Assembly: GCA_902491515.1 (NCBI GenBank)
Contig: CABUIC010000028.1
Location: forward strand, 1-37,783
Direction of reading: 5' to 3'
DNA length: 37,783 bases
From: an uncultured Porphyromonadaceae bacterium
GTDB taxonomy: Bacteria; Bacteroidota; Bacteroidia; Bacteroidales; Muribaculaceae
In this document: positions 1 through 7,192 of the stretch, in pieces
Position numbering within the stretch: the stretch's first letter is position 1
Layout: every line of letters begins with the position of its first letter
The notes under the pieces: generated by a model
Told to the model about the DNA's origin: nothing
Databases searched by the model: none
What the model saw: the letters and a program-made list of their open reading frames with translations, nothing else
Made by a program: the position numbers and the translations under genes

Positions 1-2
1 AC

Positions 3-101
3 CTGAATCTCGAAAAGTTCCTCAACCAGCCCGATGCAGACCTGAAAATAATGCTTGCTGAAGAATCTGAATCGCCGCCCGACGATACTGAAAACTGCTG
101 A
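3..101 (+). CDS. C-terminal end of an unknown prophage protein (partial)
   Basis: An open frame enters from the left edge and ends at TGA 99-101, giving 32 residues rich in Asp and Glu with a D-D-T-E-N-C ending. A strong double hairpin follows at once, which supports this being the true end of a transcription unit. The fragment is too short to assign a family. Its place upstream of structural genes would suit a packaging or early protein, but that is only inference. Confidence 0.5.
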   Translation: MNLEKFLNQPDADLKIMLAEESESPPDDTENC

Positions 102-103
102 GG

Positions 104-167
104 GGGCTTATCTTATACATAAAATAAGCCCAACTTCTGCCATTCAAGAAGTTGGACTCGACTTTTT
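104..167 (+). terminator. Tandem hairpin terminator
   Basis: Two perfect stems sit side by side: 104-111 with 124-131 (GGGCTTAT/ATAAGCCC) and 130-138 with 147-155 (CCAACTTCT/AGAAGTTGG). TTTTT follows at 163-167. This fits an intrinsic terminator for the gene ending at 101. Confidence 0.65.
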
Positions 168-678
168 ATGGTTTAGCGGACAGTAATAGTTTTTATTTGG
201 CATGGCACTTCTGCAGGTGGTTTTCGCGCGGTCAAGGTCTTTTCCAGTGTTCATCCTCTCGCCCCGGTGGGTCGGGCTACCCACGAATTGAAGCAGAAGT
301 GTTCCGGCTGCATGGTGACTGCGGCCACATTGTTTTATGCTCCCTTCGGCAGTTGGCTTCGATGATTTCAAGATGCTCTCTCCATCGAGGCGATAACCTC
401 ACGGGGAAGATTGTATGAGAACGCCGTCGGAGTACCGCTCCACGGCAACGGCATAGCCCTGCGGGTTACGAGTGACATAATTTTGAGCAAGCGCGTTTTG
501 CAAGGAACTTTACTGATGCTGAAAGCACGGAGGCACGATATGATATTTCACTACCGCGAAGGTAGGGCTGTCCGCGCATCTGCGCCTGGGGGCTTGACCC
601 TCCGGGCTTGCAATCAACATTTCATAAATTCTTCACCCTCCAGGACCCAAGAATTTACCGCCAAGGCTTGAAATAACA
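168..678. other. Gene-free stretch with local hairpins
   Basis: About 510 bases with no convincing gene; the open frames in it have no coding character or start context. Small stems are visible, for example GTGGGT/ACCCAC at 267-272 with 279-284, and GCGC-ATCT-GCGC near 575. It may hold a non-coding RNA or only regulatory DNA; I cannot tell which. Confidence 0.4.
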
Positions 679-773
679 TTTGCAATCACGCTTTCACAGC
701 TCTCCCTGATTTTGCGGTGTAAAAATCAAACGCGCTCCGGCGCACAGTAAAAACCCTCTTAAACTTCAAAATC
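679..773 (+). promoter_or_regulatory. Shared leader element, copy 1
   Basis: A -7-like box ending in TTTTGC (707-715) is followed by GTAAAAATC and the hairpin GCGC-TCCG-GCGC (732-743). An A-rich leader with AACTTCAAAATC then touches the ATG at 774. TTTG at 679-682 may be the upstream box. The same order (TTGC, GTAAAA, 4-bp stem with a YNCG-like loop, A-rich leader) recurs at 1941-2003 and 6781-6839 with different stem bases, so the stem appears to covary. Confidence 0.6.
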
Positions 774-980
774 ATGACCCACGTAATGAACTATACCGCA
801 GCCGCTTCTCTCAACTCCAACAACAACCTCATGGAGTATATGATCGAGGTTATCACCTTCGACGGCGAGAGCGAAATCGTCTATGTCGAAGCCAACAGCG
901 CCGAGGAAGCTCAGGCTAAGGCCGCAGCCGAAGTCCCCGATGCAGACTACACGATGGTTCAAGGTTCTTGGGTAGCATAA
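774..980 (+). CDS. Small acidic prophage protein, unknown function
   Basis: A 68-residue protein starting M-T-H-V-M-N-Y. The start at 774 is preferred over internal ATGs because the bases before it (AACTTCAAAATC) match those before the start at 2004. The second half reads like a compact beta-alpha fold, with I-E-V-I-T-F-D-G-E-S-E-I-V-Y-V-E-A-N-S followed by an Ala/Glu helix, as in many small phage proteins whose residues after the strands begin S-A-E-E-A. It has its own promoter-like leader and its own terminator, so it is a single-gene unit between gene-free stretches. Function not recognised. Confidence 0.6.
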   Translation: MTHVMNYTAAASLNSNNNLMEYMIEVITFDGESEIVYVEANSAEEAQAKAAAEVPDADYTMVQGSWVA

Positions 981-1003
981 CCCGACCTCCCCGAAGCAAG
1001 AGG

Positions 1004-1027
1004 GGCTTCCACTTGGAAGCCTTTTTT
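1004..1027 (+). terminator. Intrinsic terminator
   Basis: A perfect 7-bp stem GGCTTCC/GGAAGCC (1004-1010 with 1015-1021), a 4-nt loop, and six T at 1022-1027, just after the small gene ending at 980. Confidence 0.85.
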
Positions 1028-1771
1028 GCGCTTCTATCGCCCATTGAATTGCCTCGTTGGTCTATCGGCACTCCGGCACCGCCTCTATGCCGAGGACGCG
1101 GTCTGGCCCTGCGCAATCGTTGTGCTCCGGGCAGGTTCCTGTCGGACATCCGAGCAGTCCGCGTCAGCTCCACCGGCGACAGTTCTCCGCAAGATGATCA
1201 GGGCATTTCAACCCATTGTTTCGGGAGGGTCTGTATTGTCTTTCGTCAGCAGATGCGGAGTGGTTTTGTCGTCAAACTCCACTCAGTCCTCGCTGTCGCA
1301 CCAACGATTAAGGAGTCGGCACATCGCGTCCGTTGTCGGCAAGTTCCAATGACGGTTTTGTGTCAGACGGTGTTCATCGTCGTTCATTCGGTCTGACTTC
1401 CGGGAGCGACGGCCACCGCCACCGCTCCCTCGACCTACGGAGTTCTGATGCTTCGGGGTCGCTCTGCACCGTGCTTTGAGCGCATGTAATCGGCGCACCC
1501 GCTCTTGGGTTGGCTGTCGCCCTGCTGCGCGGTCATCCGCTTTCTCGCCGTCCTTGCCACACCCTTGAAAGACGAACCGCCTCACTTGCTGCCCCGATGA
1601 GTGCGGAGTGCTTGCCGGCTCTCTCCGACGGGGCGGTTTGGCAGATGTTCCCTGCGGTTAGTTTCCTTTGCCTTGAAGTCTTGGGGGAGTGAGTCGCGGC
1701 TTATTTTTCCTGTCGCAAAGGTAGGACTGACCGTTCATCGCAAAACGAGCCTCCGGATTCGCTAACGCGCA
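1028..1771. other. Long gene-free, hairpin-rich stretch
   Basis: No gene is supported here on either strand. Successive stems are visible: GTCAGAC/GTCTGAC (1362-1368 with 1391-1397), GGGAGCG/CGCTCCC (1402-1408 with 1423-1429), and AACCGCC/GGCGGTT (1575-1581 with 1632-1638), the last enclosing a CCCCG/CGGGG pairing. The density of nested stems suggests a structured RNA. A leftward -7-like box TACCTTTG lies at 1723-1716, so transcription could run on the minus strand. Confidence 0.45.
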
Positions 1772-1818
1772 TTCTCGGCTGCACTCGGCATAGTCAAGCG
1801 AGCTTGCCTCTGCTCTCA
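1772..1818 (-). other. Conserved hairpin element, copy 1 (shared with 10812-10859)
   Basis: Read on the minus strand, this reads TGAGAGCAGAG, then the hairpin CAAGC-TC-GCTTG, then CTATGCCGAGTGCAGCCGA. The plus-strand copy at 10812-10859 has the same flanks but the stem CGGAGC-TT-GCTCCG. Conserved flanks with a changed but still paired stem suggest a structured RNA or a protein-binding site. Confidence 0.5.
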
Positions 1819-1940
1819 TTTGCACGAGAATTGTCTGCATAAATTTTTATCAATCTCCACCTTACAGGTAGTATTGACCGGCCACGGCCTTAAAATTTTA
1901 CTTGAAATTTTTGCTTTTCCATCACTTCCTCAGTTCTCCC

Positions 1941-2003
1941 AATTATTGCAACGTAAAAATTAAGAGCCTCGGCTCACATCTCAAACCCCAAAACTTCAAA
2001 ATC
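1941..2003 (+). promoter_or_regulatory. Shared leader element, copy 2
   Basis: TTATTGC (1943-1949) and GTAAAAATT (1953-1961) are followed by the hairpin GAGC-CTCG-GCTC (1964-1975) and an A-rich leader ending AACTTCAAAATC before the ATG at 2004. The layout is that of copies 1 and 3 with a different stem sequence. Confidence 0.6.
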
Positions 2004-2291
2004 ATGGCAAAGAAAACTAAAAAATCCGCAGAAAACATCGCAGCTCAAACCGCAGCTCCCGCCGTCGAGACTACTCCGGCAATCACTCCCAAGCTCATCG
2101 TGGCTCAGCGCAAGTTCGACCGCTGGTACGTCTACTTCAAGGGCGTGGCTCCCAAGGACAACGTGGGATGCGGCTGCAAGACAGCAAAGAGCGCGATGCG
2201 CTACATGCACCTGCTCAAAGCACGATACGGAGCGACTATCTCCCAAAACATCTACGAACGCCTCCAGTTCGAGGCAGCGAGGGAGGCGTAA
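2004..2291 (+). CDS. Small basic prophage protein, unknown function
   Basis: A 95-residue protein. The first 15 residues or so are Lys-rich (M-A-K-K-T-K-K-S), followed by an Ala/Thr/Pro-rich linker to about residue 32 and then a compact basic domain with W-Y-V-Y-F-K, a G-C-G-C-K pair of cysteines and a helical end. The open frame extends further 5', but the start at 2004 is chosen because the leader matches that of the gene at 774. A charged tail, a flexible linker and a small domain would suit nucleic-acid binding, but no family is recognised. It is the first of three closely spaced small genes. Confidence 0.65.
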   Translation: MAKKTKKSAENIAAQTAAPAVETTPAITPKLIVAQRKFDRWYVYFKGVAPKDNVGCGCKTAKSAMRYMHLLKARYGATISQNIYERLQFEAAREA

Positions 2292-2338
2292 GCCTCTCTC
2301 GCTTTCTCCCGAAAGTCAAACCTCATAATCTCACGACG

Positions 2339-2539
2339 ATGAAAGAATATATTTGCTACACAAAACAAGGTCATTGGACCTTCTACGCCGACAACGACAT
2401 TGACGCGATGCGCCTGGCCCTTTTCTACTGTTGGCGCGACGGCGAGGACTTCGATAGAGTGGAGTTAGGCAAATACTCCAAAACCTATACTCTCCGCATC
2501 TGTCAGATTGACGAAAGAAACTCAATACAAACCCTTTAA
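2339..2539 (+). CDS. Small prophage protein, unknown function
   Basis: A 66-residue protein beginning M-K-E-Y-I-C-Y and rich in aromatic residues (F-Y-C-W, W-T-F-Y). It lies 47 bases after the gene ending at 2291 and 11 bases before the one at 2551, so the three small genes probably form one operon driven by the leader at 1941. The N-terminal part, with strands and a D-I-D-A-M-R-L-A helix, resembles the small fold of many phage accessory proteins. No function can be named. Confidence 0.6.
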   Translation: MKEYICYTKQGHWTFYADNDIDAMRLALFYCWRDGEDFDRVELGKYSKTYTLRICQIDERNSIQTL

Positions 2540-2550
2540 TACCCGAAACA

Positions 2551-2811
2551 ATGAACCAGTTTGAAATGCCTTATCTGTTCATCTTCTCCAACGAAGAACT
2601 TTGCCGCCTGTGGAGCGCCTACCGCCAAATCGCTCGCGTAATCCGCGAGAATCAGGAACGCACCCACATCGCGATCCTCGAAGACGAGGTGCGCTCCGGG
2701 GCGCACTTCCGCGCCAAGGTCATCGTCGAAGAATGCCGCCGACGCGAACAAGCCGGTCGCGGCTGCTTCGAGTTCAACGAGGACAACGATACGTTCATAA
2801 TGTGGGAATAA
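2551..2811 (+). CDS. Small helical prophage protein, unknown function
   Basis: An 86-residue protein, mostly helical and charged, with an Arg/Glu-rich middle (R-V-I-R-E-N-Q-E-R) and an acidic end E-D-N-D-T-F-I-M-W-E. It is the last gene of the 2004-2811 group and is followed 20 bases later by a strong terminator hairpin. No family recognised. Being small, soluble and in an accessory position, it may be a moron or a host-takeover gene. Confidence 0.6.
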   Translation: MNQFEMPYLFIFSNEELCRLWSAYRQIARVIRENQERTHIAILEDEVRSGAHFRAKVIVEECRRREQAGRGCFEFNEDNDTFIMWE

Positions 2812-2831
2812 CATCCCACATTATTCGCATC

Positions 2832-2860
2832 GAGGCTGACCCTCCGGGGTCGGCCTCTCT
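2832..2860 (+). terminator. Intrinsic terminator with long stem
   Basis: An 11-bp stem with one G-T pair (2832-2842 with 2847-2857), loop TCCG, and a pyrimidine tail TCTTTCT. It closes the small-gene operon. Confidence 0.7.
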
Positions 2861-2878
2861 TTCTATGCTCGCTATCGC

Positions 2879-3013
2879 TTATACCTACGGTGGTGGGGCA
2901 CGATCGGCACCGCCTCCCTTATACCTTGCAGGTGGCCGACACGTTCCGTCGATGACTTCACTCATACCTCCGGTGGTACACCGCTCCCGATGGTCGCTAT
3001 TACCTTGCAGGTG
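2879..3013. repeat. Four degenerate ~40-bp repeats upstream of the 3016 promoter
   Basis: The motif TATACCT-(T)NC-GGTGG recurs with its ACC at 2883, 2923, 2966 and 3002 (steps 40, 43 and 36). Two copies share TACCTTGCAGGTGG exactly; the others have ACCTACGGTGGT or ACCTCCGGTGGT. Each can form a small ACC/GGT hairpin. The array ends just before the promoter at 3016, so it may be an operator or activator array. Confidence 0.5.
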
Positions 3014-3015
3014 GC

Positions 3016-3051
3016 TGTCTTTTCTGCGGTCATACCACAAAGGTAACTTTG
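3016..3051 (+). promoter_or_regulatory. Phage promoter, family member 1
   Basis: TGTCTTTT at 3016-3023, 20 nt, then TAACTTTG at 3044-3051, a perfect Bacteroidetes -7 box. The box is followed by only TGGC before ATG 3056, so the transcript would be leaderless or nearly so. The same layout occurs at 7131, 9721 and 15060. Confidence 0.7.
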
Positions 3052-3055
3052 TGGC

Positions 3056-4168
3056 ATGGCTCATCGAATTATATATAAGCCTCAGGGCATTATACTTTCT
3101 TCGGCTATCGACAATATCGGTGTCGATGTCGATGGCTCGTATGTGGACGTGACGCTGACCGCTCCCGGCGGCATCGCAGTCCTGACGGAGCGTTACTATG
3201 CTTACGCAGGGCAGGTAACGCTCTATGACCTCGCTTCTCTCATCGAGGCAGAGATGCGCTCGTCGGGTTATTCAACCGCTGACTTCACGCTCTCTGTATT
3301 CACCGATAATCCCGGTAACAAGGGCGATTCATGTGTGCTCCACGTCATGTACTGCGACCGATTTTCGGTCTGTACCGACGTGCCGAAATTCCTCAAAGAG
3401 AATTTTCTGACTACTCTCTCCATGCGCCGTGTCGCCCCCGGCTCCACGGTGTCGCTTTTCTTCTACGCCGAAAAGAACGAGAGTGTCGCTTACACCATCG
3501 CCCACACGTTCCGAAAGACCGGCTCCGATGCCGTCTATCGTCATTCCTATACCGTTGACAGCGGCAAGACTGCCGCTTCGTCAGGTGTCGTTCAGCTCAA
3601 TATCTCGCTGAACTCCATCGCGGCTGACGCAGCTTCTTTCGCCACCGCAAGGCTCGGCGAAATCTCGCTGCTGACATTCACTGTCTGTTGCGGTCAGCGG
3701 TCAATCTCAGTTTTCGTTGACCCCATTCTCAGCGACCGCAACACGTTCATGTTCCGCAACTGCTTCAACGTGTGGGACACGGCAACTTTGCCTGTCGTTA
3801 CCAAGGCAAAGACCGATGTCGAACGCTCTACCGCCATTATTAACGGCAAGTCTCGCTTCTACAACCAGTCCACGGCAAAGACTTTCGAGGTCGAGGCCGG
3901 ACCACTCACTTCTGACGAAGCGGAGTGGATCGACCAACTCTTTTCGTCATACAAGGTATTCCGAATCGAGCCTAACGAGATCGATAGTTACGACCCTCTC
4001 ATTCTTACGCCGGTTCTCATCACCGACTGCACCTGCGAGGTTCAGGACGGCGACGAGAAAATTAACACGGTCAAGTTCACGTGGCGATACGAAGACAACC
4101 GCCCGATGGTTCGTTTGTCCGCATCCCCTGGCATATTCTCAACCCCATACAACATAGTCTATTCGTAA
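3056..4168 (+). CDS. Beta-rich phage structural protein, probably tail or baseplate
   Basis: A 370-residue protein with no signal peptide or membrane segment. It is full of alternating strand patterns, with an N-terminal half that reads V-D-G-S-Y-V-D-V-T-L-T-A-P-G and a C-terminal module (about 225-350) with F-E-V-E-A-G-P-L-T-S-D-E-A-E-W followed by V-K-F-T-W-R-Y-E-D-N. That tail portion resembles the way phage distal-tail or baseplate proteins end, but I do not recognise a named family. It is the first gene of a rightward structural block, 3 bases before the small gene at 4172 and upstream of the portal. The start is fixed by the promoter box 4 bases upstream. Confidence 0.6.
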   Translation: MAHRIIYKPQGIILSSAIDNIGVDVDGSYVDVTLTAPGGIAVLTERYYAYAGQVTLYDLASLIEAEMRSSGYSTADFTLSVFTDNPGNKGDSCVLHVMYCDRFSVCTDVPKFLKENFLTTLSMRRVAPGSTVSLFFYAEKNESVAYTIAHTFRKTGSDAVYRHSYTVDSGKTAASSGVVQLNISLNSIAADAASFATARLGEISLLTFTVCCGQRSISVFVDPILSDRNTFMFRNCFNVWDTATLPVVTKAKTDVERSTAIINGKSRFYNQSTAKTFEVEAGPLTSDEAEWIDQLFSSYKVFRIEPNEIDSYDPLILTPVLITDCTCEVQDGDEKINTVKFTWRYEDNRPMVRLSASPGIFSTPYNIVYS

Positions 4169-4171
4169 CCA

Positions 4172-4405
4172 ATGGCTCACTCGATACACATATCTACCGC
4201 TCGCACAATGCTCAACAGCGGCGACCCTGTCGATATTTCCGTATGGAAATCCGACGGCTCTATCCTTGAACTCCGTAACTGCATCTCTTTGCGATACAGT
4301 TTCTACGGAGGCTGGAGGAGCGTAAAGATACTTTCCTCCGGCGAGTGCCGCAAAATTCGCGACTGTTGCATCTTCCGTGTCAACGACCTTGAAGTTTTCC
4401 TTTAA
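4172..4405 (+). CDS. Small phage protein between structural gene and portal
   Basis: A 77-residue protein starting 3 bases after the preceding stop, so almost certainly translated from the same message. It is beta-rich with several cysteines (G-E-C-R-K-I-R-D-C-C) and reads V-D-I-S-V-W-K-S-D-G-S-I near residue 20. No family recognised; its position suggests a small head or tail accessory protein. Confidence 0.55.
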   Translation: MAHSIHISTARTMLNSGDPVDISVWKSDGSILELRNCISLRYSFYGGWRSVKILSSGECRKIRDCCIFRVNDLEVFL

Positions 4406-4423
4406 CGCTCAATCCATTTCGCT

Positions 4424-5746
4424 ATGACTGATATAGACTTTCTCAATTTTAACTCCGTTGAGAACGTGCCCGGCTATGAAGCCCGTGTAGCGTTCACCGT
4501 CAACTCGGCCACAATCTTCCGTGAGGAAGTCGACATTGTGCCTACCATCGTTGACAAAAATATCTCTTATATCCCGTGGGGCGGCGACAACCAAATGCCG
4601 TTCAAAATCATCGAGCACATCGAGAAGGACGAAACCCTCGCCACTTGTCAGATATTCAACGCCGAGGTCTGCTATGGCTCCGGCTTGCGGTATGATACCT
4701 GCGTCGCCTCCGCCAAGGTCAAGAATGAAGTCGAGGATTTCCTTCTCGACAACGACCTTGCGGCTTATTTTCTCGGCGTCAGTCAGGACTTCAAGCACTT
4801 CGGCTTCGCCGTGTCTGTGCTTATCCTCAATGAAGACGGCACGAAAATCGTGTGCCTTCTGAGGAAAGAAGCCTGTTACTGCCGTTTTGCCCCGGCTGAC
4901 GCAGAGGGCAAAATACCCTCGGTTCTATATGCCAACTGGCGTAAGTGCGTCTCGTCGCGGGCCGATATTGAGGTCATTGACCTTCTCGACCCGTCCGCGC
5001 CTTGGCGAGATCTGCAAAGCAAGCTCGCCAAGAAAACACGTTGCCGAAAGTTCGCCATCGTGTCGCGCATCCCGACGGTAGACTCCACTTATTACCCCAT
5101 ACCTTACTACGCTGCGCTCTTTAAGGGTAAGTGGTATAACATCAAGCAGCTTATCGGAATTGCCAAAGAAGCGAAGCTCCGCAATTCCGCTCCCATCAAA
5201 TACCATATCGAGGTCGGTGCGAAATACTGGGAGTCAATATTCCGTGCCGAGGGCATCACCGACCGCCGCAAGCAACAGGAACGCATCGTCGCCGAGAAAC
5301 AGCAGATTCTCGACTTCCTCACCGGTGCCGAGAACAGCGGCAAAGCCTGGTTCTCGACTTTCTACGTCACGCCAGACGGCAAAGAGCAGCATGATGTTGT
5401 CATCAACAAGATTGATGACAGCAAGGAGGGCGGCGACTGGGAGACCGACATTCAGGAAGCAATCAACATGATATGCTTTACTATGCGTGTGCATAGCAAT
5501 CTTGTCGGCTCCGTGCCGGGCAAGGCGCAGTCTAACAACAGCGGCTCTGATAAGCGCGAGCTTTACACCATAGCCCAAGCCCTCCAAAAGCCGTATCACG
5601 ACCTGCTCTTTACCGTCCACCGTATCATAATCCGGATGAACGGATGGGAGAACGTCACGGTAGACGTGCCGTTCATTCAGCTTACCACATTAGACGAACA
5701 TAAAGACGCCAAACAAGTTACCGCCAATGAAACTGATAACAACTGA
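4424..5746 (+). CDS. Phage portal protein
   Basis: A 440-residue protein. Portal proteins form the dodecameric ring at the capsid vertex through which DNA passes and to which the tail attaches. The N-terminal part has the order typical of portals of Bacteroidales phages: a strand leading to Y-I-P-W-G-G-D-N-Q-M-P, a helix, N-A-E-V-C-Y-G-S-G, then E-D-F-L-L-D-N-D-L and V-S-Q-D-F-K-H-F-G. The C-terminal third carries an asparagine-rich loop (Q-S-N-N-S-G-S-D-K-R-E-L) before a long helix, as portals do after the clip region. It overlaps the next gene by 20 bases, which supports a co-translated head module. Assignment is from pattern recognition. Confidence 0.7.
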   Translation: MTDIDFLNFNSVENVPGYEARVAFTVNSATIFREEVDIVPTIVDKNISYIPWGGDNQMPFKIIEHIEKDETLATCQIFNAEVCYGSGLRYDTCVASAKVKNEVEDFLLDNDLAAYFLGVSQDFKHFGFAVSVLILNEDGTKIVCLLRKEACYCRFAPADAEGKIPSVLYANWRKCVSSRADIEVIDLLDPSAPWRDLQSKLAKKTRCRKFAIVSRIPTVDSTYYPIPYYAALFKGKWYNIKQLIGIAKEAKLRNSAPIKYHIEVGAKYWESIFRAEGITDRRKQQERIVAEKQQILDFLTGAENSGKAWFSTFYVTPDGKEQHDVVINKIDDSKEGGDWETDIQEAINMICFTMRVHSNLVGSVPGKAQSNNSGSDKRELYTIAQALQKPYHDLLFTVHRIIIRMNGWENVTVDVPFIQLTTLDEHKDAKQVTANETDNN

Positions 5747-6563
5747 CGAGCAGTTGCGCTCTCATCTTCCCAACATCATCGCCTCTGTCAAGGGCGAAGT
5801 GCCCTTTATCGAAAGGCTCGCGCTCTTTCTCGACCTCGCCGAGGACTGGGTCAGAACTACTTTCACGAGTGAAAGCACGTTTAACACCATCTGCGGCTAT
5901 ACTGACAGCAACAATATCAAGATATTGTGCTCGCGGCTCGTTGTTGCCGACGCTCTGCGCCGGGCAATTCCCTCGCTCGACATTGTGCTTACGCCCAATG
6001 GTTTCGGTGTTGTAAACACCTCAAACCTCGCTCCGGCATCGAAGCCTCGTGTCGATAGGCTTGTCGGGTCTATGCTCGCCCATCGCGACGATTGCATCGC
6101 CGCTCTCTTGCCCGAAATTGTCGGAGCAAGCAAATGGCTCGCTTCCGACCGGGCAGACTTCTTCGGCGCAACACTTTTCCCTGACCTCGGCATCTGCGAT
6201 GCTGTCGTGGGAGCCTCCGGCTCCCGTTGGGAAAAGTATCTGGAACTCCGATCACAGGTCATAGACCTTGAAGCGTCGTTGGCCGAAGAATGGTTTTCGC
6301 CGGAGTTAATGTCAGCACTCCGCTCCGAAAATCTGCGCGGAGATCTGACCGGGAAGCGGAGTGAGATTGTTAAGCAGGTAAAAGCGCAGGTCGTGGGCTA
6401 CCTTCGGTCGGGGTCGTTCAACTCGCGTAGGCTCGCGGATATTGTGAATTATATCCGGCTGAACCCCGAATCTTTCAGCGAATGGCATAAATCGGAAACC
6501 GCGAAGTTGTTTGCCCCGCCGGTGTTCAGGAACGAAAAGAAAGCCTCCGGCTATTTCTTTTAG
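5727..6563 (+). CDS. Putative head-tail connector protein (DUF6712-like)
   Basis: A 278-residue, largely helical protein that starts inside the portal gene (20-base overlap). An acidic helical N-terminus (L-F-L-D-L-A-E-D-W-V) is followed by a central globular part and a basic C-terminus with many Arg and Lys. A protein of this kind directly after the portal is usual in Bacteroidales prophages, where it is thought to act as a head completion or connector component. The family name is a guess from memory; the structural role rests on position. The C-terminal residues G-Y-F-F end the operon before a gene-free stretch. Confidence 0.5.
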   Translation: MKLITTDEQLRSHLPNIIASVKGEVPFIERLALFLDLAEDWVRTTFTSESTFNTICGYTDSNNIKILCSRLVVADALRRAIPSLDIVLTPNGFGVVNTSNLAPASKPRVDRLVGSMLAHRDDCIAALLPEIVGASKWLASDRADFFGATLFPDLGICDAVVGASGSRWEKYLELRSQVIDLEASLAEEWFSPELMSALRSENLRGDLTGKRSEIVKQVKAQVVGYLRSGSFNSRRLADIVNYIRLNPESFSEWHKSETAKLFAPPVFRNEKKASGYFF

Positions 6564-6780
6564 CGGTGTCGGTTCATTTCAGCAGTCGGAGAGGCGAAGC
6601 CGCAAGGGGCATTTGTCGGACATACCGAATTGGAGTTATGGCACGGAGCACTGATTTTCCTTTGCAAAGTTAGGTCGCCAACTCACCGCTCACTAAATAC
6701 AGGTGTGCGCTCCGCGTTTCCTCGGTTTTCGGTGCCCTGCAAACACGAGATAAATATTTGTTCGGGTTCAAACAGCTTCC
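6564..6780. other. Gene-free gap before leader copy 3
   Basis: No gene seen. A leftward -7-like box TAACTTTG lies at 6672-6665 on the minus strand, and TTTG at 6757-6760 may be the upstream box of the following leader. There is no clear terminator for the gene ending at 6563. Confidence 0.4.
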
Positions 6781-6839
6781 CACTTGATTGCACGTAAAAT
6801 CTAAAGTGCTTCGGCACATAACTCTTAAATCAATTCGAT
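6781..6839 (+). promoter_or_regulatory. Shared leader element, copy 3
   Basis: GATTGC (6787-6792 region), GTAAAATCT and the hairpin GTGC-TTCG-GCAC (6806-6817), followed by an A/T-rich leader to the ATG at 6840. The stem bases differ from those of copies 1 and 2 but still pair. Confidence 0.6.
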
Positions 6840-7082
6840 ATGATACTTCCCGACAAACGACCCGTTGAGCGCGACTTCGCCAACCTCACCGACTACTCGC
6901 AGACATGCCCCGACGGTGCAAGAAAGTTCTTCGCTTTCATTCATTTCACCGATGAATCGACCTGCCTTTTCGCAAACATCTTCACGTTCAGCAGAACATT
7001 CGCCACGATGCTCGTAATGGAAAAATTCTGCGACTGCCTCGAATACATCAGCAGCATAAATATCCACGAATCGGAATATTGA
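6840..7082 (+). CDS. Small prophage protein, unknown function
   Basis: An 80-residue soluble protein beginning M-I-L-P-D-K-R-P-V-E-R, with a Phe-rich middle (F-F-A-F-I-H-F, F-A-N-I-F-T-F) and a helical end. Like the genes at 774 and 2004 it has the tetraloop-hairpin leader, and like them it sits alone in a gene-free space, here inside the structural gene block. A terminator hairpin follows within 25 bases. It is probably an accessory gene expressed separately from the late genes; function not recognised. Confidence 0.6.
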   Translation: MILPDKRPVERDFANLTDYSQTCPDGARKFFAFIHFTDESTCLFANIFTFSRTFATMLVMEKFCDCLEYISSINIHESEY

Positions 7083-7102
7083 ACGACCCGACCCACCTTC
7101 GG

Positions 7103-7138
7103 CGGCTCCCACATCGGGAGCCGTCGTTGCTGTCTTTT
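7103..7138 (+). terminator. Hairpin terminator
   Basis: A perfect 8-bp stem CGGCTCCC/GGGAGCCG (7103-7110 with 7116-7123) with a 5-nt loop, followed by a T-rich stretch to TTTT at 7135-7138. It ends the small gene at 6840 and overlaps the next promoter's upstream box. Confidence 0.65.
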
Positions 7139-7166
7139 ACACGGTCTGCGCATTACCGTACTTTTG
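7131..7166 (+). promoter_or_regulatory. Phage promoter, family member 2
   Basis: TGTCTTTT at 7131-7138, 20 nt, TACTTTTG at 7159-7166. The first ATG in frame with good protein is at 7193, giving a leader of about 20 bases. Confidence 0.65.
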
Positions 7167-7192
7167 CACAGTACGATAATACTCATACCTCT

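Noticed and set aside
237..264. A fifth member of the TGTCTTTT promoter family (GTCTTTT at 238)
   Set aside because: No TAnnTTTG-like box at the required distance.
774..2811. A toxin-antitoxin pair among the small genes
   Set aside because: No recognised toxin or antitoxin fold, and spacing and leaders fit separate small accessory genes.
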